Of a DNA stretch of 64,000 nt, positions 25,801 through 34,206 are shown one piece after another. The notes under the pieces are model-generated. The model saw only the letters and a list, made by a program, of their open reading frames with translations, searched no databases and had not been told where the DNA came from. How positions within the stretch are numbered: the first letter of the stretch is position 1; each line of letters starts with the position of its first letter. The stretch comes from Arthrobacter sp. zg-Y1171 (lineage in GTDB: Bacteria > Actinomycetota > Actinomycetes > Actinomycetales > Micrococcaceae), in contig NZ_CP104264.1 in the NCBI RefSeq assembly GCF_025244845.1, forward strand, positions 2,976,001-3,040,000, written 5' to 3'. The position numbers and the translations under genes were made by a program.

Positions 25801-26898
25801 ATGCACACCACTGCCGACGGCACCGAAGTTGTAGCCACCCGTACCCAGGCCGAGTCCTTGGCCTCCCCTCCGCTGCTGATCCTGGATGAAGTGACGGCGT
25901 TCTTCGACGCACACGGACTGGGTTCGGGGCCGCTGTCCTGGGCGCAGATCGGGGACGGGCAGTCCAACATCACCTACCGGATCCGGCGCGGGAATGATGA
26001 CTTTGTGCTGCGGCGCGGCCCCCGCCCGCCGCTGCCCCGCTCCACGCATGACATGGTCCGCGAAGCCCGGATCCAGCAGCTGCTGCGCGTGCAGGGTGTG
26101 CCGGTGCCGGAAATCCTGGCCCTCTGCGAAGACGAGTCCGTGCTCGGGGTGCCGTTTTACGTGATGGGCTTCCTCGACGGACTGGTCATCACCAACACCA
26201 TCCCGACCGCGCTGTCCGCCATGGAGGACCGCCGGGCCACCAGCGCCGCCGTCGTCGACGCCCTGGTCCGCATCCATTCCGTGGATGTCAGCAGCGGGGA
26301 CCTGGCCTCCTTCGGCAAGCCGGAGGGGTACCTGCAGCGGCAGGTGGCCCGGTTCTCCGGGCTGTGGGAGGTCAACACCATGCGCAACCTTCCCGAGGTG
26401 GCCCGGATCGGCAGCTGGCTGGCGGACAACGTGCCTGACAGCCAGGCCGCCTCGGTGCTGCACGGAGATTACCGGCCCGGGAACCTGATGTTCGCCCCGC
26501 AGTCCCCCGCCCGGGTGATCGCCGTCCTGGACTGGGAAATGTCCGCCATCGGCGATCCGCTGGCCGATCTGGGCTACCTCACCGCCACCTACTCCGAGCC
26601 GGGCAGCGTCGCTACGCCGCTGGAGCTCACCGGAGTGACCCGCTACCCGGGCTATTACACCCGGGAGGATGTCATTGAGGCATACCGGCAGCGGATGGAC
26701 CTGGATCTGGCAGCGCTGCCCTGGTACCAGGCCCTGGCCCTGTGGAAGGCATCGATTTTCTGCGAGGCCATTTATACCCGCTGGCTCAAGGGCGAGCGCC
26801 CCAACGACCGGATATTCGCCCCGTCGCTGGAGGCCGGCGTGCCGCAGCTGCTGCGGTCCGCCGCCGGGTTCGCCGGGCTGGCACCGGCACCGCTGTAA
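25801..26898 (+). CDS. APH-family phosphotransferase, probable hydroxyacyl-CoA kinase
   Basis: Aminoglycoside-phosphotransferase-fold kinase of 365 residues. The N-lobe carries IGDGQSNITYRIRRGNDDFVLRRGP (nucleotide loop and the ATP-anchoring strand), and the catalytic loop is LHGDYRPGN with Asp, followed by LDWEMSAIGDPLADLGYL as the metal-binding Asp-Trp-Glu. These forms (HGDYRxGN ... DWExxxxGDPxxDL) are those of ACAD10/11 kinase domains and bacterial LvaA, not of drug-resistance enzymes. The start is ATG 25801, five bases after the ACAD stop. Expected role: phosphorylation of a 4-hydroxyacyl-CoA before dehydration by the ACAD (inference by family). Confidence 0.88.
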   Translation: MHTTADGTEVVATRTQAESLASPPLLILDEVTAFFDAHGLGSGPLSWAQIGDGQSNITYRIRRGNDDFVLRRGPRPPLPRSTHDMVREARIQQLLRVQGVPVPEILALCEDESVLGVPFYVMGFLDGLVITNTIPTALSAMEDRRATSAAVVDALVRIHSVDVSSGDLASFGKPEGYLQRQVARFSGLWEVNTMRNLPEVARIGSWLADNVPDSQAASVLHGDYRPGNLMFAPQSPARVIAVLDWEMSAIGDPLADLGYLTATYSEPGSVATPLELTGVTRYPGYYTREDVIEAYRQRMDLDLAALPWYQALALWKASIFCEAIYTRWLKGERPNDRIFAPSLEAGVPQLLRSAAGFAGLAPAPL

Positions 26899-26930
26899 CT
26901 TCCGGCACCGCTGCAGCTTCCGCGCCGGAG

Positions 26931-27968
26931 TTACGGCACGACGACGGCGCGGCCGATCAGCTGGTTGTTCTTCAGCTTCTCGTAGGCCGCCGGGGCCTCG
27001 TCCAGGCTGAAGACCTCGGTATGCACGTTGATGCCTTCGCCCCGGGCCAGGTCCAGCACCTCGAACAGCTCGGACCGCGAACCCCAGTACGGGGCACGGA
27101 TGGAGGTTTCCCAGGCGGCTGTGGCAGCCAGACCCACCGACACGGTGCCCGAGCCAACCCCCACCAGCACCTGGTCGCCCTGCGATCCCACCATCGCCTG
27201 GCCCAGGTCCAGGGTGGCCTGGTTGGTCACGAAGTCAAAGACGGCGTCCACTCCCCTGCCGCCGGTCAGGTCCCGGACCAGGTCCGCTGCGCCCGGCTCG
27301 GACGGGAAGGTGTAGTGCGCGCCGACGTCGGTGGCGAGGTTCAGTTTCGCCTCATCGATATCCAGCGCCACCACGGTGGCTGCAGTCATGGCGCGCAGGA
27401 TCTGCACGGCCACGTGCCCCAGCCCGCCCACGCCGATGACGACGGCGGTGGCACCGGAGGGCAGCTTCTCCAGGGAGCCTTTAATCGCATGGTACGGCGT
27501 GAGCCCGGCGTCGGTCAGGGACACATTCTGCACCGGATCCAGGTCCCCGAGGGGAAGCAGATGGCGGGGGCTGTCCACAATCAGGTATTCGGCCATGGCA
27601 CCGGGTGCGCCGAGCCCGGGCGGGACAATGCCCAACTTCGCGGCGTTGCGGCAGTAGTTCTCCCGGCCGCTGGAGCACTCGTAGCAAATCCCGCAGCCCC
27701 ACGGCCCGTAGACGGCCATGGACGTGCCCTCCTCGATGTACTGCACGCCGTCGCCCACCCGGTCCACCACGCCGGCACCCTCGTGCCCCAGCGTCAGGGG
27801 CAGACCGTAGATGTACTCCTCCTCAGGGAGGCTCATGATGAATTCGTCCGAGTGGCAGACCCCGGCGGCGGTGACCTTCAGGCGGACCTGCCCGGGGCCG
27901 GGTTCGGGGGTATCAATCTCCACCACTTCGGGCGGCTGGCCGATGGCGCGGTATTGAAGGGCCTTCAT
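26931..27968 (-). CDS. Zinc-dependent alcohol dehydrogenase (MDR superfamily)
   Basis: Medium-chain dehydrogenase of 345 residues. Catalytic-zinc residues appear in AAGVCHSDE (Cys38, His39) and LGHEGAG; the structural zinc is bound by four Cys in the segment GCGICYECSSGRENYC. The Rossmann loop VIGVGGLGHVAVQIL binds NAD(P). It resembles AdhP/AdhA-type and aryl-alcohol dehydrogenases; substrate uncertain. ATG 27968 has AGGAG; the frame upstream is rejected. It converges with the acyl-CoA operon (gap 32 bp) and might process an alcohol or aldehyde for it, but this is speculative. Confidence 0.9.
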   Translation of the reverse strand: MKALQYRAIGQPPEVVEIDTPEPGPGQVRLKVTAAGVCHSDEFIMSLPEEEYIYGLPLTLGHEGAGVVDRVGDGVQYIEEGTSMAVYGPWGCGICYECSSGRENYCRNAAKLGIVPPGLGAPGAMAEYLIVDSPRHLLPLGDLDPVQNVSLTDAGLTPYHAIKGSLEKLPSGATAVVIGVGGLGHVAVQILRAMTAATVVALDIDEAKLNLATDVGAHYTFPSEPGAADLVRDLTGGRGVDAVFDFVTNQATLDLGQAMVGSQGDQVLVGVGSGTVSVGLAATAAWETSIRAPYWGSRSELFEVLDLARGEGINVHTEVFSLDEAPAAYEKLKNNQLIGRAVVVP

Positions 27969-28092
27969 GGCATACTCCTGCTCTCCGCACCGGCAAGGAT
28001 CCGCCACGGCGCGATGGATGGATTTTGCACTTCAATCGTTGCACCGTGTTCCCGGTTCCACAGCCCCTCCGGCGGCAGGTACCGTGTGGGCC

Positions 28093-28599
28093 ATGAAGAA
28101 TCTTCCGCTGTCACTCACGATTGCCGCTGCCGTCGGCGGTTTTACCCTGTCGAGGCCGGCCGACTGGTCCCCGGGACTGCGCCGCGCCTATGTTCTTGTA
28201 CCGGGCGCAGCCGTGGGCGCCATCGGCGTCGTGGCCCTCAGTAGGGGCATGCGAAAAGGGAGTGAGCTGGCCGCCGCCGGAACGGTTGACCTCGTCACCC
28301 CGTTCACCGTCGGGGCCGGGGGTGATTCCGCAACCGCCCCTTCCTACGTGCGTGCAGCCGGGCCCCAGAGGCGGATGCCGGGAATTGCGCTGACGGGTCT
28401 GGCTGTGCTGATGGGCGCAGCCGTCAGCGGGATCACGGCATTGAGCCTCGTACTGGATGAGGCTGTCGAAGCGTGGCTGGTCCGACGCCGAGTGGCCCGG
28501 CCCCGTCCCGTCATGGCAATGGCAGCGGTGCTCTATTCCCTGGTCATGGACCAGGTGATGGATTCGAAGGACGCCAAGGTTTCGAAGCCCCGTCAGTAG
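28093..28599 (+). CDS. Hypothetical membrane protein
   Basis: A 168-residue protein that I do not recognise. It has hydrophobic segments at about residues 5-18, 31-50 and 97-120, a short basic loop (SRGMRKGSE) and a C-terminal polar helix with RRRVARPRP. The start ATG 28093 is preceded only by a weak GGCAGG. It is flanked by genes on the opposite strand, and its last 7 bp overlap tail-to-tail with the gene at 28593-29027. Confidence 0.55.
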   Translation: MKNLPLSLTIAAAVGGFTLSRPADWSPGLRRAYVLVPGAAVGAIGVVALSRGMRKGSELAAAGTVDLVTPFTVGAGGDSATAPSYVRAAGPQRRMPGIALTGLAVLMGAAVSGITALSLVLDEAVEAWLVRRRVARPRPVMAMAAVLYSLVMDQVMDSKDAKVSKPRQ

Positions 28600-29027
28600 A
28601 GCCGCCGCACCGCCTCCGCGATGACCGGATAGGCCCCCGTGGCGTAGGCGGGGCCGTCGAAGTGGGGTATGCCTCCCACCTCATCGATTTTTTCGTTCAG
28701 CCGCCGCCACAGGGCTTCATCCGAGGTGATTCCTGCAGGCCGGGCCAGGAACCAGACGTATCCGCGCGGGACGGGTGGAATGCCGACCAGCGCCAGATAG
28801 TCATTGGTCATTTGGTAGACCCATTCCTCGTCCTCGGGGGCAAACAGCTCCTGGGTCGGCAGGGTTTCATAGAGCGTGCCGGGATGGCGGTAGGTGTGCT
28901 GCGCCCTCGCCGCCCATCCCATCATGAGGAACCAGCCCGTGAACGGCAGCTGGGTATAGGCGTCCGGCCGCGCTTCCGGCGGCAGGATCCGAACCTCATT
29001 CCAGCTGCCGGCCATGTCCTGCCCCAT
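28593..29027 (-). CDS. Conserved-looking hypothetical protein downstream of the OFA transporter
   Basis: About 144 residues, soluble, with no motif that I recognise. It is rich in aromatic residues: TGWFLMMGWAARAQHTYRHPGTLYE and YVWFLARPAGITSDEALWRRLNEKI. The start is uncertain between ATG 29027 and ATG 29015; the upstream frame overlaps the small transporter gene and has low-complexity composition. It is the third gene of the MFS operon, 23 bp after the small subunit, which hints at a link to the transported acid. Codon pattern (high GC at third positions) supports a real gene. Confidence 0.6.
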   Translation of the reverse strand: MGQDMAGSWNEVRILPPEARPDAYTQLPFTGWFLMMGWAARAQHTYRHPGTLYETLPTQELFAPEDEEWVYQMTNDYLALVGIPPVPRGYVWFLARPAGITSDEALWRRLNEKIDEVGGIPHFDGPAYATGAYPVIAEAVRRLY

Positions 29028-29050
29028 ACCCGTGATCCGCGGTGCCTCGG

Positions 29051-29152
29051 TCAGCCGAAGAGCGCCGCGGCCCGGGTCAGGGTCTGGAACACCCCGTAGG
29101 CCAGGGGGACCCCCACCAGCAGCCAGCTCACCGTCAGCTTTGCCTTGGTCAT
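29051..29152 (-). CDS. MFS transporter small subunit (33-residue membrane peptide)
   Basis: A 33-residue peptide beginning MTKAKLTVSWLLVGVPLAYG and ending RAAALFG: two basic residues, one hydrophobic span with an internal Pro, and a short polar end. Its ATG shares a base with the TGA of the OFA-type MFS gene (TGATG), so it is translationally coupled. Peptides of this length and sequence type follow oxalate/formate-antiporter-family genes in many bacteria and are annotated as MFS transporter small subunit. Probably a membrane partner that stabilises or tunes the carrier; mechanism unknown. Easily missed because of its size. Confidence 0.85.
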   Translation of the reverse strand: MTKAKLTVSWLLVGVPLAYGVFQTLTRAAALFG

Positions 29153-30558
29153 CAGCGTTCTCCGTCCTGGGTGGCGGTCCGGGCCGGGGCGGCCGGCTCG
29201 GATTTCGCGGGTTCATGGTAGCGGGACGCAACCGGCGTCACCAGCAGGTTGGCGATGAAGCCAACCACCAGCAGTCCCACCATGGTCAGCAGTGCCGGAT
29301 AGTACGCCGCCGCGGTCAGCTCCCCCGGGGTGCCCTGGGCATCCAGGAAGGAGTTGACGATCAGCGGACCGGCAATGCCGGCAGCGGACCAGGCCGTGAG
29401 GAGCCGGCCATGGATGGCACCGACCTGGAACGTGCCGAAGAGGTCCCGCAGGTAGGCGGGAACCGTGGCAAACCCGCCGCCATAGAAGGACAGGATCACG
29501 AACGCCAGGGCCACGTAGAGGATGGTGGACGTGTCTCCGAAGAAGGACAGCAGGGCGTACAGGACAGCGCCGGCACCGAGGTAGATCATGTAGATGCGCT
29601 TGCGGCCGATCAGGTCGGAGGTGGCGGACCAGACGAAGCGCCCGCCCATGTTGCCGATCGAGAGCAGGCCGACAAAACCGCCGGCGACGGCGGCCGTCAC
29701 CAGCGAGGCGCCGTCGGGCTGGCGGAAGAAGTCCTGGATCATGGGCGCTGCCTGTTCCAGGATGCCGATGCCCGCGGTGACGTTGCAGAAGAGCACAATC
29801 CAGACCAGCCAGAACTGCCGGGTCTTGATGGCGTTGGCGGCCGAGACGTGGTTGGTGGTGACCAGGGACTTGGAGGCGACGGTGGAGGGGTCAAAGCCCT
29901 CGGGCTTCCAGTCCGCTGCCGGCACCCGGATGCTCCAGGCACCGTAGAGCATGTACACCAGGTAGAGGGCGCCCAGGGTGAGGAACAGCTTGCCCACGGC
30001 GTCGCCGCTGGCCACCCATCCGGGGGTGCCGGATTCAGGGTCAAAGAAGGTGAGCAGTGCCGAGGAGAGCGGGCTGGCGATCAGCGCACCGCCGCCGAAG
30101 CCCATGATGGCCATGCCCGTGGCGAGGCCGGGCCGGTCGGGGAACCATTTGATCAGGGTGGAGACCGGGGAAATGTAGCCGATCCCCAGGCCGATGCCGC
30201 CGATGAAGCCGTAGCCGAGGTACAGCAGCCAGAGCTGCCCGGTGAAGATACCCAAGGCACCAATGAGGAAGCCGCTGACCCAGAACATGGCCGAAACGAA
30301 CATGGCCTTGCGGGGTCCGTTGGCATCCACCCAAGTGCCCATCACGGCGGCGGAGAGCCCGAGCATCACGATGGCGATGGAGAAGATAATGCCGATCTGC
30401 GTGAGGCTGGCGCCGAAGTATTCCACGAGCGCCGTCTTGTAGACGCTGGTGGCGTAGACCTGTCCGATGCACAGGTGTACGGCCAGCGCAGCCGGCGGAA
30501 TCAGCCATCGATTGAACCCGGGCGGGGCGATTGTGCGGTCGCGGTCCAGCCAGCTCAT
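29152..30558 (-). CDS. Oxalate/formate antiporter (OFA) family MFS transporter
   Basis: Membrane carrier of 468 residues with 12 predicted spans, beginning with the polar DRDRTIAPPGFNRWLIPPAALAVHLCIGQVY region that is diagnostic for the OFA family. GLGIGYISPVSTLIKWFPDRPGLATGMAIMGFGGG is the conserved span 4-5 segment with the MFS loop motif. The substrate could be oxalate, formate or another small carboxylate. A GGGAG ribosome site precedes ATG 30558. The gene is coupled to a 33-residue small subunit. No oxalate-degrading genes are adjacent, so oxalate is not supported by context. Confidence 0.9.
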   Translation of the reverse strand: MSWLDRDRTIAPPGFNRWLIPPAALAVHLCIGQVYATSVYKTALVEYFGASLTQIGIIFSIAIVMLGLSAAVMGTWVDANGPRKAMFVSAMFWVSGFLIGALGIFTGQLWLLYLGYGFIGGIGLGIGYISPVSTLIKWFPDRPGLATGMAIMGFGGGALIASPLSSALLTFFDPESGTPGWVASGDAVGKLFLTLGALYLVYMLYGAWSIRVPAADWKPEGFDPSTVASKSLVTTNHVSAANAIKTRQFWLVWIVLFCNVTAGIGILEQAAPMIQDFFRQPDGASLVTAAVAGGFVGLLSIGNMGGRFVWSATSDLIGRKRIYMIYLGAGAVLYALLSFFGDTSTILYVALAFVILSFYGGGFATVPAYLRDLFGTFQVGAIHGRLLTAWSAAGIAGPLIVNSFLDAQGTPGELTAAAYYPALLTMVGLLVVGFIANLLVTPVASRYHEPAKSEPAAPARTATQDGER

Positions 30559-30875
30559 ACAGACTCCCTTATCTCACGCCGATCCTGTCTGCACTCAACG
30601 ATGCCCGGTGTGGGCTGGGTTACATGGATTCGACACGCTGAGTACCACTAGCGCAGCAAAACATACCGCGCAACCTACTCATCGGTAACTAATTTCGAAA
30701 AAGCCTTGCTTTGTTACCCGCGGGTAGCTTAGATGTAACAGACATCACACTGGTCTTGGCTGATTACGTCTCAACGTAGCGACGGACCCGGTCACCTTGC
30801 ATCCGCGGAGGCTGCGTCCTTGCCGCTCGCCGCTTAGTCAGTCTCGAATCGTAAGAAGCAGAAGAAGGATATTCA
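30559..30875. promoter_or_regulatory. Divergent intergenic region with 12-bp palindrome
   Basis: This 317-bp gap separates the MFS operon and the heptad-repeat gene. It is AT-richer than its surroundings. TACCCGCGGGTA at 30715-30726 is a perfect palindrome, flanked by TTGCTT (30707) and TTAGAT (about 30730), a poor promoter for the plus strand. I find no gene or RNA in it. Confidence 0.35.
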
Positions 30876-32513
30876 ATGACGAGTTCCACGTCCGGGCGCG
30901 CCTCCAGCCGCCCACACACACTTTTAACCGTACTTTTGGCGTTGTTCCTGGTCCTCCTCCTCGCCTTCTTCGTGCTCTTTACGGGCAAGGTTGCCAGCGG
31001 CGCATCGGAGCTGAGCGACGGCGCCGAGCGCGCCTCCACCGGCGCAGGAGACCTGAAGGCCGGCGCCGAGAAGGCGCAGACCGGTGCCAAGGACCTCTCA
31101 GAAGGTACCGAAAAGGTTGACGCGGGCGCCAACACCCTGGCCAAGGGCATCGGTTCCGCCAAGGCCGGCGTGACCACCCTGAAGGAAGGCGCCACCACGC
31201 TGGATGAAGGAGCCGTCAAGCTCCTCACCGGTGCCGAGGCCGCCAACGAAGGTGCCAACAAGCTTGCTGCCGGTGCCACCAACGCCCGTACGGGTGCGGG
31301 CACGCTGACCGCCGGCGCCTACAGCGCTGCCGACGGCGCCAACACGCTGGCTGCCGGTGCGACGACGGCGCGTGAGGGCTCCGACAGGCTGGCCACCGGT
31401 GCGAACGATCTGCACACGGGGATGGAGCCGCTGGTGAGCGGGTCTCAGCTCCTCGCTGACAAGTCCAAAGAGGCCGTAGCCGGCATCGGACAGCTCGCTC
31501 CCGGTGCGGAGAGTGTCAACGGCGGAGCTCTCAAGATGTGGAACGCTATCCACGCGACTCCGGGCAAGGACGGGAATACCGCGTACACGAACATTCGTAA
31601 TGACCTGGTTTCCTACCAGCCCGGTGCAACGTCCAAGGGTGTCGAACAGCTCCGCGGGCTCGCCAAGCTGTACGCTCTTGACCCAATTGCAAGCGGAGCC
31701 TTTACTCAGGCAGCTGACAAACTCGAAGGACTCGAATGGCTGGTAGCGGGTCTCGATAACGGAATCACGGGCTATGACCCCGCCGTCGACGGCCCTACGC
31801 CGTACCACCTGACCGCTAACGGAACCCCCCAGGTCGATGCGCAAGGCCTGTTGTACGGCACCGGAGCCGTCTCCGCCGGGCTGACGGAACTCAACACCAA
31901 GGCTCCCGCACTCTCTGAAGGCGCTCAGACCGCAGCTAATGGGGTCAAGACGGCCTATGACGGTGCCGGAACGCTTTCCGGAGGTGCCGCCGAGCTGAAC
32001 ACCGGCCTGAAGACCCTCGAGACCGGCGCGTACACGCTGGCCGAAGGCAACGGCAAGCTCGCCACCGGCGCAGGAACCCTCGCCACCGGCCTGGACACCC
32101 TGGAAACCGGCGCTTACACGCTGGCCGACGGCAACTACAAGATCTACGACGGCACCATCAGCCTCTCCGACGGCACCAGCCGCCTGGTCACCGGCACCGA
32201 GTCCCTGGACGAGGGTGTTGTGAAGCTCGACGACGGCGGCAAGACGCTGACCGCTGGCACGAGCGACCTGAAGGATGGCGCGAAGAAGCTGGCCGACGGC
32301 AACACCGAACTGGCCGAAGGCAGCAAGACCCTGGCAGACGGCAACGGCAAGATCTCCGAAGGTGCAGACACCATGCGGGCCAGCACCACGGCGCTGACCC
32401 CGGGCGAAATCTTCACCTCCCCGAAGATCCTGGCCGTACTCATCCCGCTGCTCCTGCTGCTGGTTCCGATCGGCATGCTGATCGCCGGCACCCGCCGCGG
32501 CAACCAGCACTAA
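30876..32513 (+). CDS. Membrane-anchored xxxLxxG heptad-repeat protein (YhgE/Pip-like repeats)
   Basis: 545 residues: a basic N-terminus, one span (about 15-36), then about 24 heptads of the form xxxLxxG (for example ANTLAAG), a distinct non-repeat segment at roughly residues 210-345, about 22 further heptads, and a C-terminal span (about 515-537) ending in TRRGNQH. The heptads are those found in YhgE/Pip-type ABC-2-like proteins, but the large multi-span membrane domain of that family is absent. Both ends are membrane-anchored, so the repeats should form a long extracellular loop or fibre. The nucleotide composition of the central segment is less GC-biased than the repeats. Monocistronic with a terminator; AAGGAT ribosome site. 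Confidence 0.85.
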   Translation: MTSSTSGRASSRPHTLLTVLLALFLVLLLAFFVLFTGKVASGASELSDGAERASTGAGDLKAGAEKAQTGAKDLSEGTEKVDAGANTLAKGIGSAKAGVTTLKEGATTLDEGAVKLLTGAEAANEGANKLAAGATNARTGAGTLTAGAYSAADGANTLAAGATTAREGSDRLATGANDLHTGMEPLVSGSQLLADKSKEAVAGIGQLAPGAESVNGGALKMWNAIHATPGKDGNTAYTNIRNDLVSYQPGATSKGVEQLRGLAKLYALDPIASGAFTQAADKLEGLEWLVAGLDNGITGYDPAVDGPTPYHLTANGTPQVDAQGLLYGTGAVSAGLTELNTKAPALSEGAQTAANGVKTAYDGAGTLSGGAAELNTGLKTLETGAYTLAEGNGKLATGAGTLATGLDTLETGAYTLADGNYKIYDGTISLSDGTSRLVTGTESLDEGVVKLDDGGKTLTAGTSDLKDGAKKLADGNTELAEGSKTLADGNGKISEGADTMRASTTALTPGEIFTSPKILAVLIPLLLLLVPIGMLIAGTRRGNQH

Positions 32514-32563
32514 GGTCCGGGCAGCACACAGTTAGGCAGCACCGCATCACCTCGCATCACTGA

Positions 32564-32603
32564 GAAAAGGGCAGGTACCGCAGCCGCGGCACCTGCCCTT
32601 TTC
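32564..32603. terminator. Bidirectional intrinsic terminator
   Basis: Perfect 13-bp arms GAAAAGGGCAGGT and ACCTGCCCTTTTC, with an inner CCGC/GCGG pairing, lie between the convergent heptad-repeat gene and IclR gene. The A and T runs at the ends of the stem suit termination in both directions. Confidence 0.9.
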
Positions 32604-32645
32604 CATGCCCGGGAAGGCTGCCCGAAAAGGCTCCCGGGAAATGTC

Positions 32646-33401
32646 CTAGCGGTTCAGCTCGGCGGAGATCCGCTCCACGGCTGCGCGCAGCAGCGGCACC
32701 GCACGGTCCGCGAAGGCTTCATCCACCCGCGAGACCGGCCCCGAGACGGAAACCGCCGACGGCGTGGGCGCGTTGGGGACGGCCATGGCGAAGCAGCGCA
32801 CCCCGAGTTCCTGTTCCTGCTCGTCCACGGAGTACCCGCGCTCCCGGATGCCTGCCAGATCTGCCAGCAGCGCATCGACGCTGCCCAGGCTGTGACCGGT
32901 GGGGGTGGGCATGCCCGCCCTGCCCACGATGCTGCGGACCTGTTCATCCGGCAGCTGCGCCAGGATCGCCTTGCCGACGCCGGTGTCATGGGTATGCACC
33001 CGGCGGCCGACTTCCGTGAACATCCGCATGGAATGCCGCGAGGGAACCTGGGCCACATAAACCACCATGTCGGCGTCGAGCACTGCCATGTTTGAGGTCT
33101 CGCCCAGATCGTCCGCGAGGCCCTTGAGCTGCGGCATCGCCAGCGCACCGAGCTGCAGGTTGGCGCCTTCCCCGAGCCGGATCAGCTTCGGCCCGAGGGC
33201 GTAACGCCGGTTGGGCAGCTGCCGGGCATACCCCCGGCCCACAAGGGTGCGCAGCAGCCGGTGGATGGTGGGCAGGGGCAGGGAGGTGGAGGCGGCAAGT
33301 TCGCTCAGCGTCACTGCCCCGCCGGCGTCGGCAATCAGCTCCAGCAGTTCAAAGACCCGTTCCACTGACTGCACGCCGGATCCGGCGGCCCGTTCAGCCA
33401 T
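32646..33401 (-). CDS. IclR-family transcriptional regulator
   Basis: Regulator of 251 residues with an N-terminal winged helix (AVTLSELAASTSLPLPTIHRLLRTLVGRGYARQL, about residues 29-62) and a C-terminal GAF-like effector domain (RVHTHDTGVGKAILAQLPDEQV and YSVDEQEQELGVRCFAMAVPN are family landmarks). IclR proteins sense small metabolites such as glyoxylate or aromatic acids. Here no catabolic gene is next to it on either side, so the target is unknown. ATG 33401 has GGAGGGG upstream. The wing and effector motifs are intact. Confidence 0.92.
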   Translation of the reverse strand: MAERAAGSGVQSVERVFELLELIADAGGAVTLSELAASTSLPLPTIHRLLRTLVGRGYARQLPNRRYALGPKLIRLGEGANLQLGALAMPQLKGLADDLGETSNMAVLDADMVVYVAQVPSRHSMRMFTEVGRRVHTHDTGVGKAILAQLPDEQVRSIVGRAGMPTPTGHSLGSVDALLADLAGIRERGYSVDEQEQELGVRCFAMAVPNAPTPSAVSVSGPVSRVDEAFADRAVPLLRAAVERISAELNR

Positions 33402-33481
33402 GATTGCCCCTCCCCACGAATTGCCCCCACTTTATCGCAGAGCGGAAAACTTCTTCCTTATTTGGGCCTGACTGAACGGCG

Positions 33482-34111
33482 TCAGGCGGACATTCCGGAT
33501 CCGGCGTCGGACCCCGTTTCAGCCGGCAGCGCGGCGGGGTGCAGCGTGACGCAGATGGCTCCGGAGCGGGTGGTCTGCGGCCGGGAGACGCTGTAGGAGG
33601 CGGCCTCGCGGATGTCTTCGAAGAGCCGCTTGCCCTGGCCCACCACCACCGGGAAAATCAGCAGCCGGTACGCGTCCACCAGCCCGGCCGCCGCCAGCGC
33701 CTGCACCAGCTGATAGCTGCCATGGACCTGGAGTTCGCCGCTGCGCCGGGACTTCAGCCGTTCCACGCTCGAGACCAGCTCTCCTTCGAGCAGATGGGTG
33801 TTGTGCCAGGGCGCCGACGGCATTGCGGTGGAGACCAGATACTTCGGCAGTCGGTTCAGTGCTGTGGCAATGAAGTCCCCGGGTTGGTTCGCGGCCTCCC
33901 AGTAGGGCTGCATCATGTCGTACGTGTTACGCCCGAGCAGCAGTGCATCGGCCATGGCGTACCACTCGGAGACAATCTGCTCCAGGTCAGGATCAGCAAG
34001 CGGAGTCAGCCACCCGCCGCCGGTGAAACCGCCGGACGGGTCTTCCTCCACGCTGCCCGGAGCCTGCATCACGCCGTTCAACGTCAGAAAAGTGTTGACC
34101 GTCAGCTTCAC
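33482..34111 (-). CDS. Dihydrofolate-reductase-family protein (RibD C-terminal type)
   Basis: Soluble protein of 209 residues with the RibD C-terminal/DHFR-like fold: it opens KLTVNTFLTLNGVMQAPGS, has ALLLGRNTYDMMQPYW and the NADPH-loop-like GSYQLVQALAAAGLVDAYRLLIFPVVVGQGKRLFE. This is the large family of YwjB/YyaP-like reductases, not a housekeeping DHFR or RibD (the deaminase domain is absent). Substrate unknown. Start is GTG 34111. A ~20-residue Gly/Ala-rich tail follows the domain. Confidence 0.88.
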   Translation of the reverse strand: MKLTVNTFLTLNGVMQAPGSVEEDPSGGFTGGGWLTPLADPDLEQIVSEWYAMADALLLGRNTYDMMQPYWEAANQPGDFIATALNRLPKYLVSTAMPSAPWHNTHLLEGELVSSVERLKSRRSGELQVHGSYQLVQALAAAGLVDAYRLLIFPVVVGQGKRLFEDIREAASYSVSRPQTTRSGAICVTLHPAALPAETGSDAGSGMSA

Positions 34112-34172
34112 CGAGCACCCCGTTCCTAGGTCCCCCTGCTTCTAGGTTCGGCCCGGCATCCGGGGGTGTCAA

Positions 34173-34197
34173 CGGTCCCGGGCAACGCCCGGGACCG
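34173..34197 (-). terminator. Intrinsic terminator after the thioesterase gene
   Basis: CGGTCCCGGGC and its exact complement flank a 3-nt loop, 10 bp after the stop at 34207; TTGACA follows on the minus strand. Confidence 0.65.
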
Positions 34198-34206
34198 GAG
34201 CACCGC

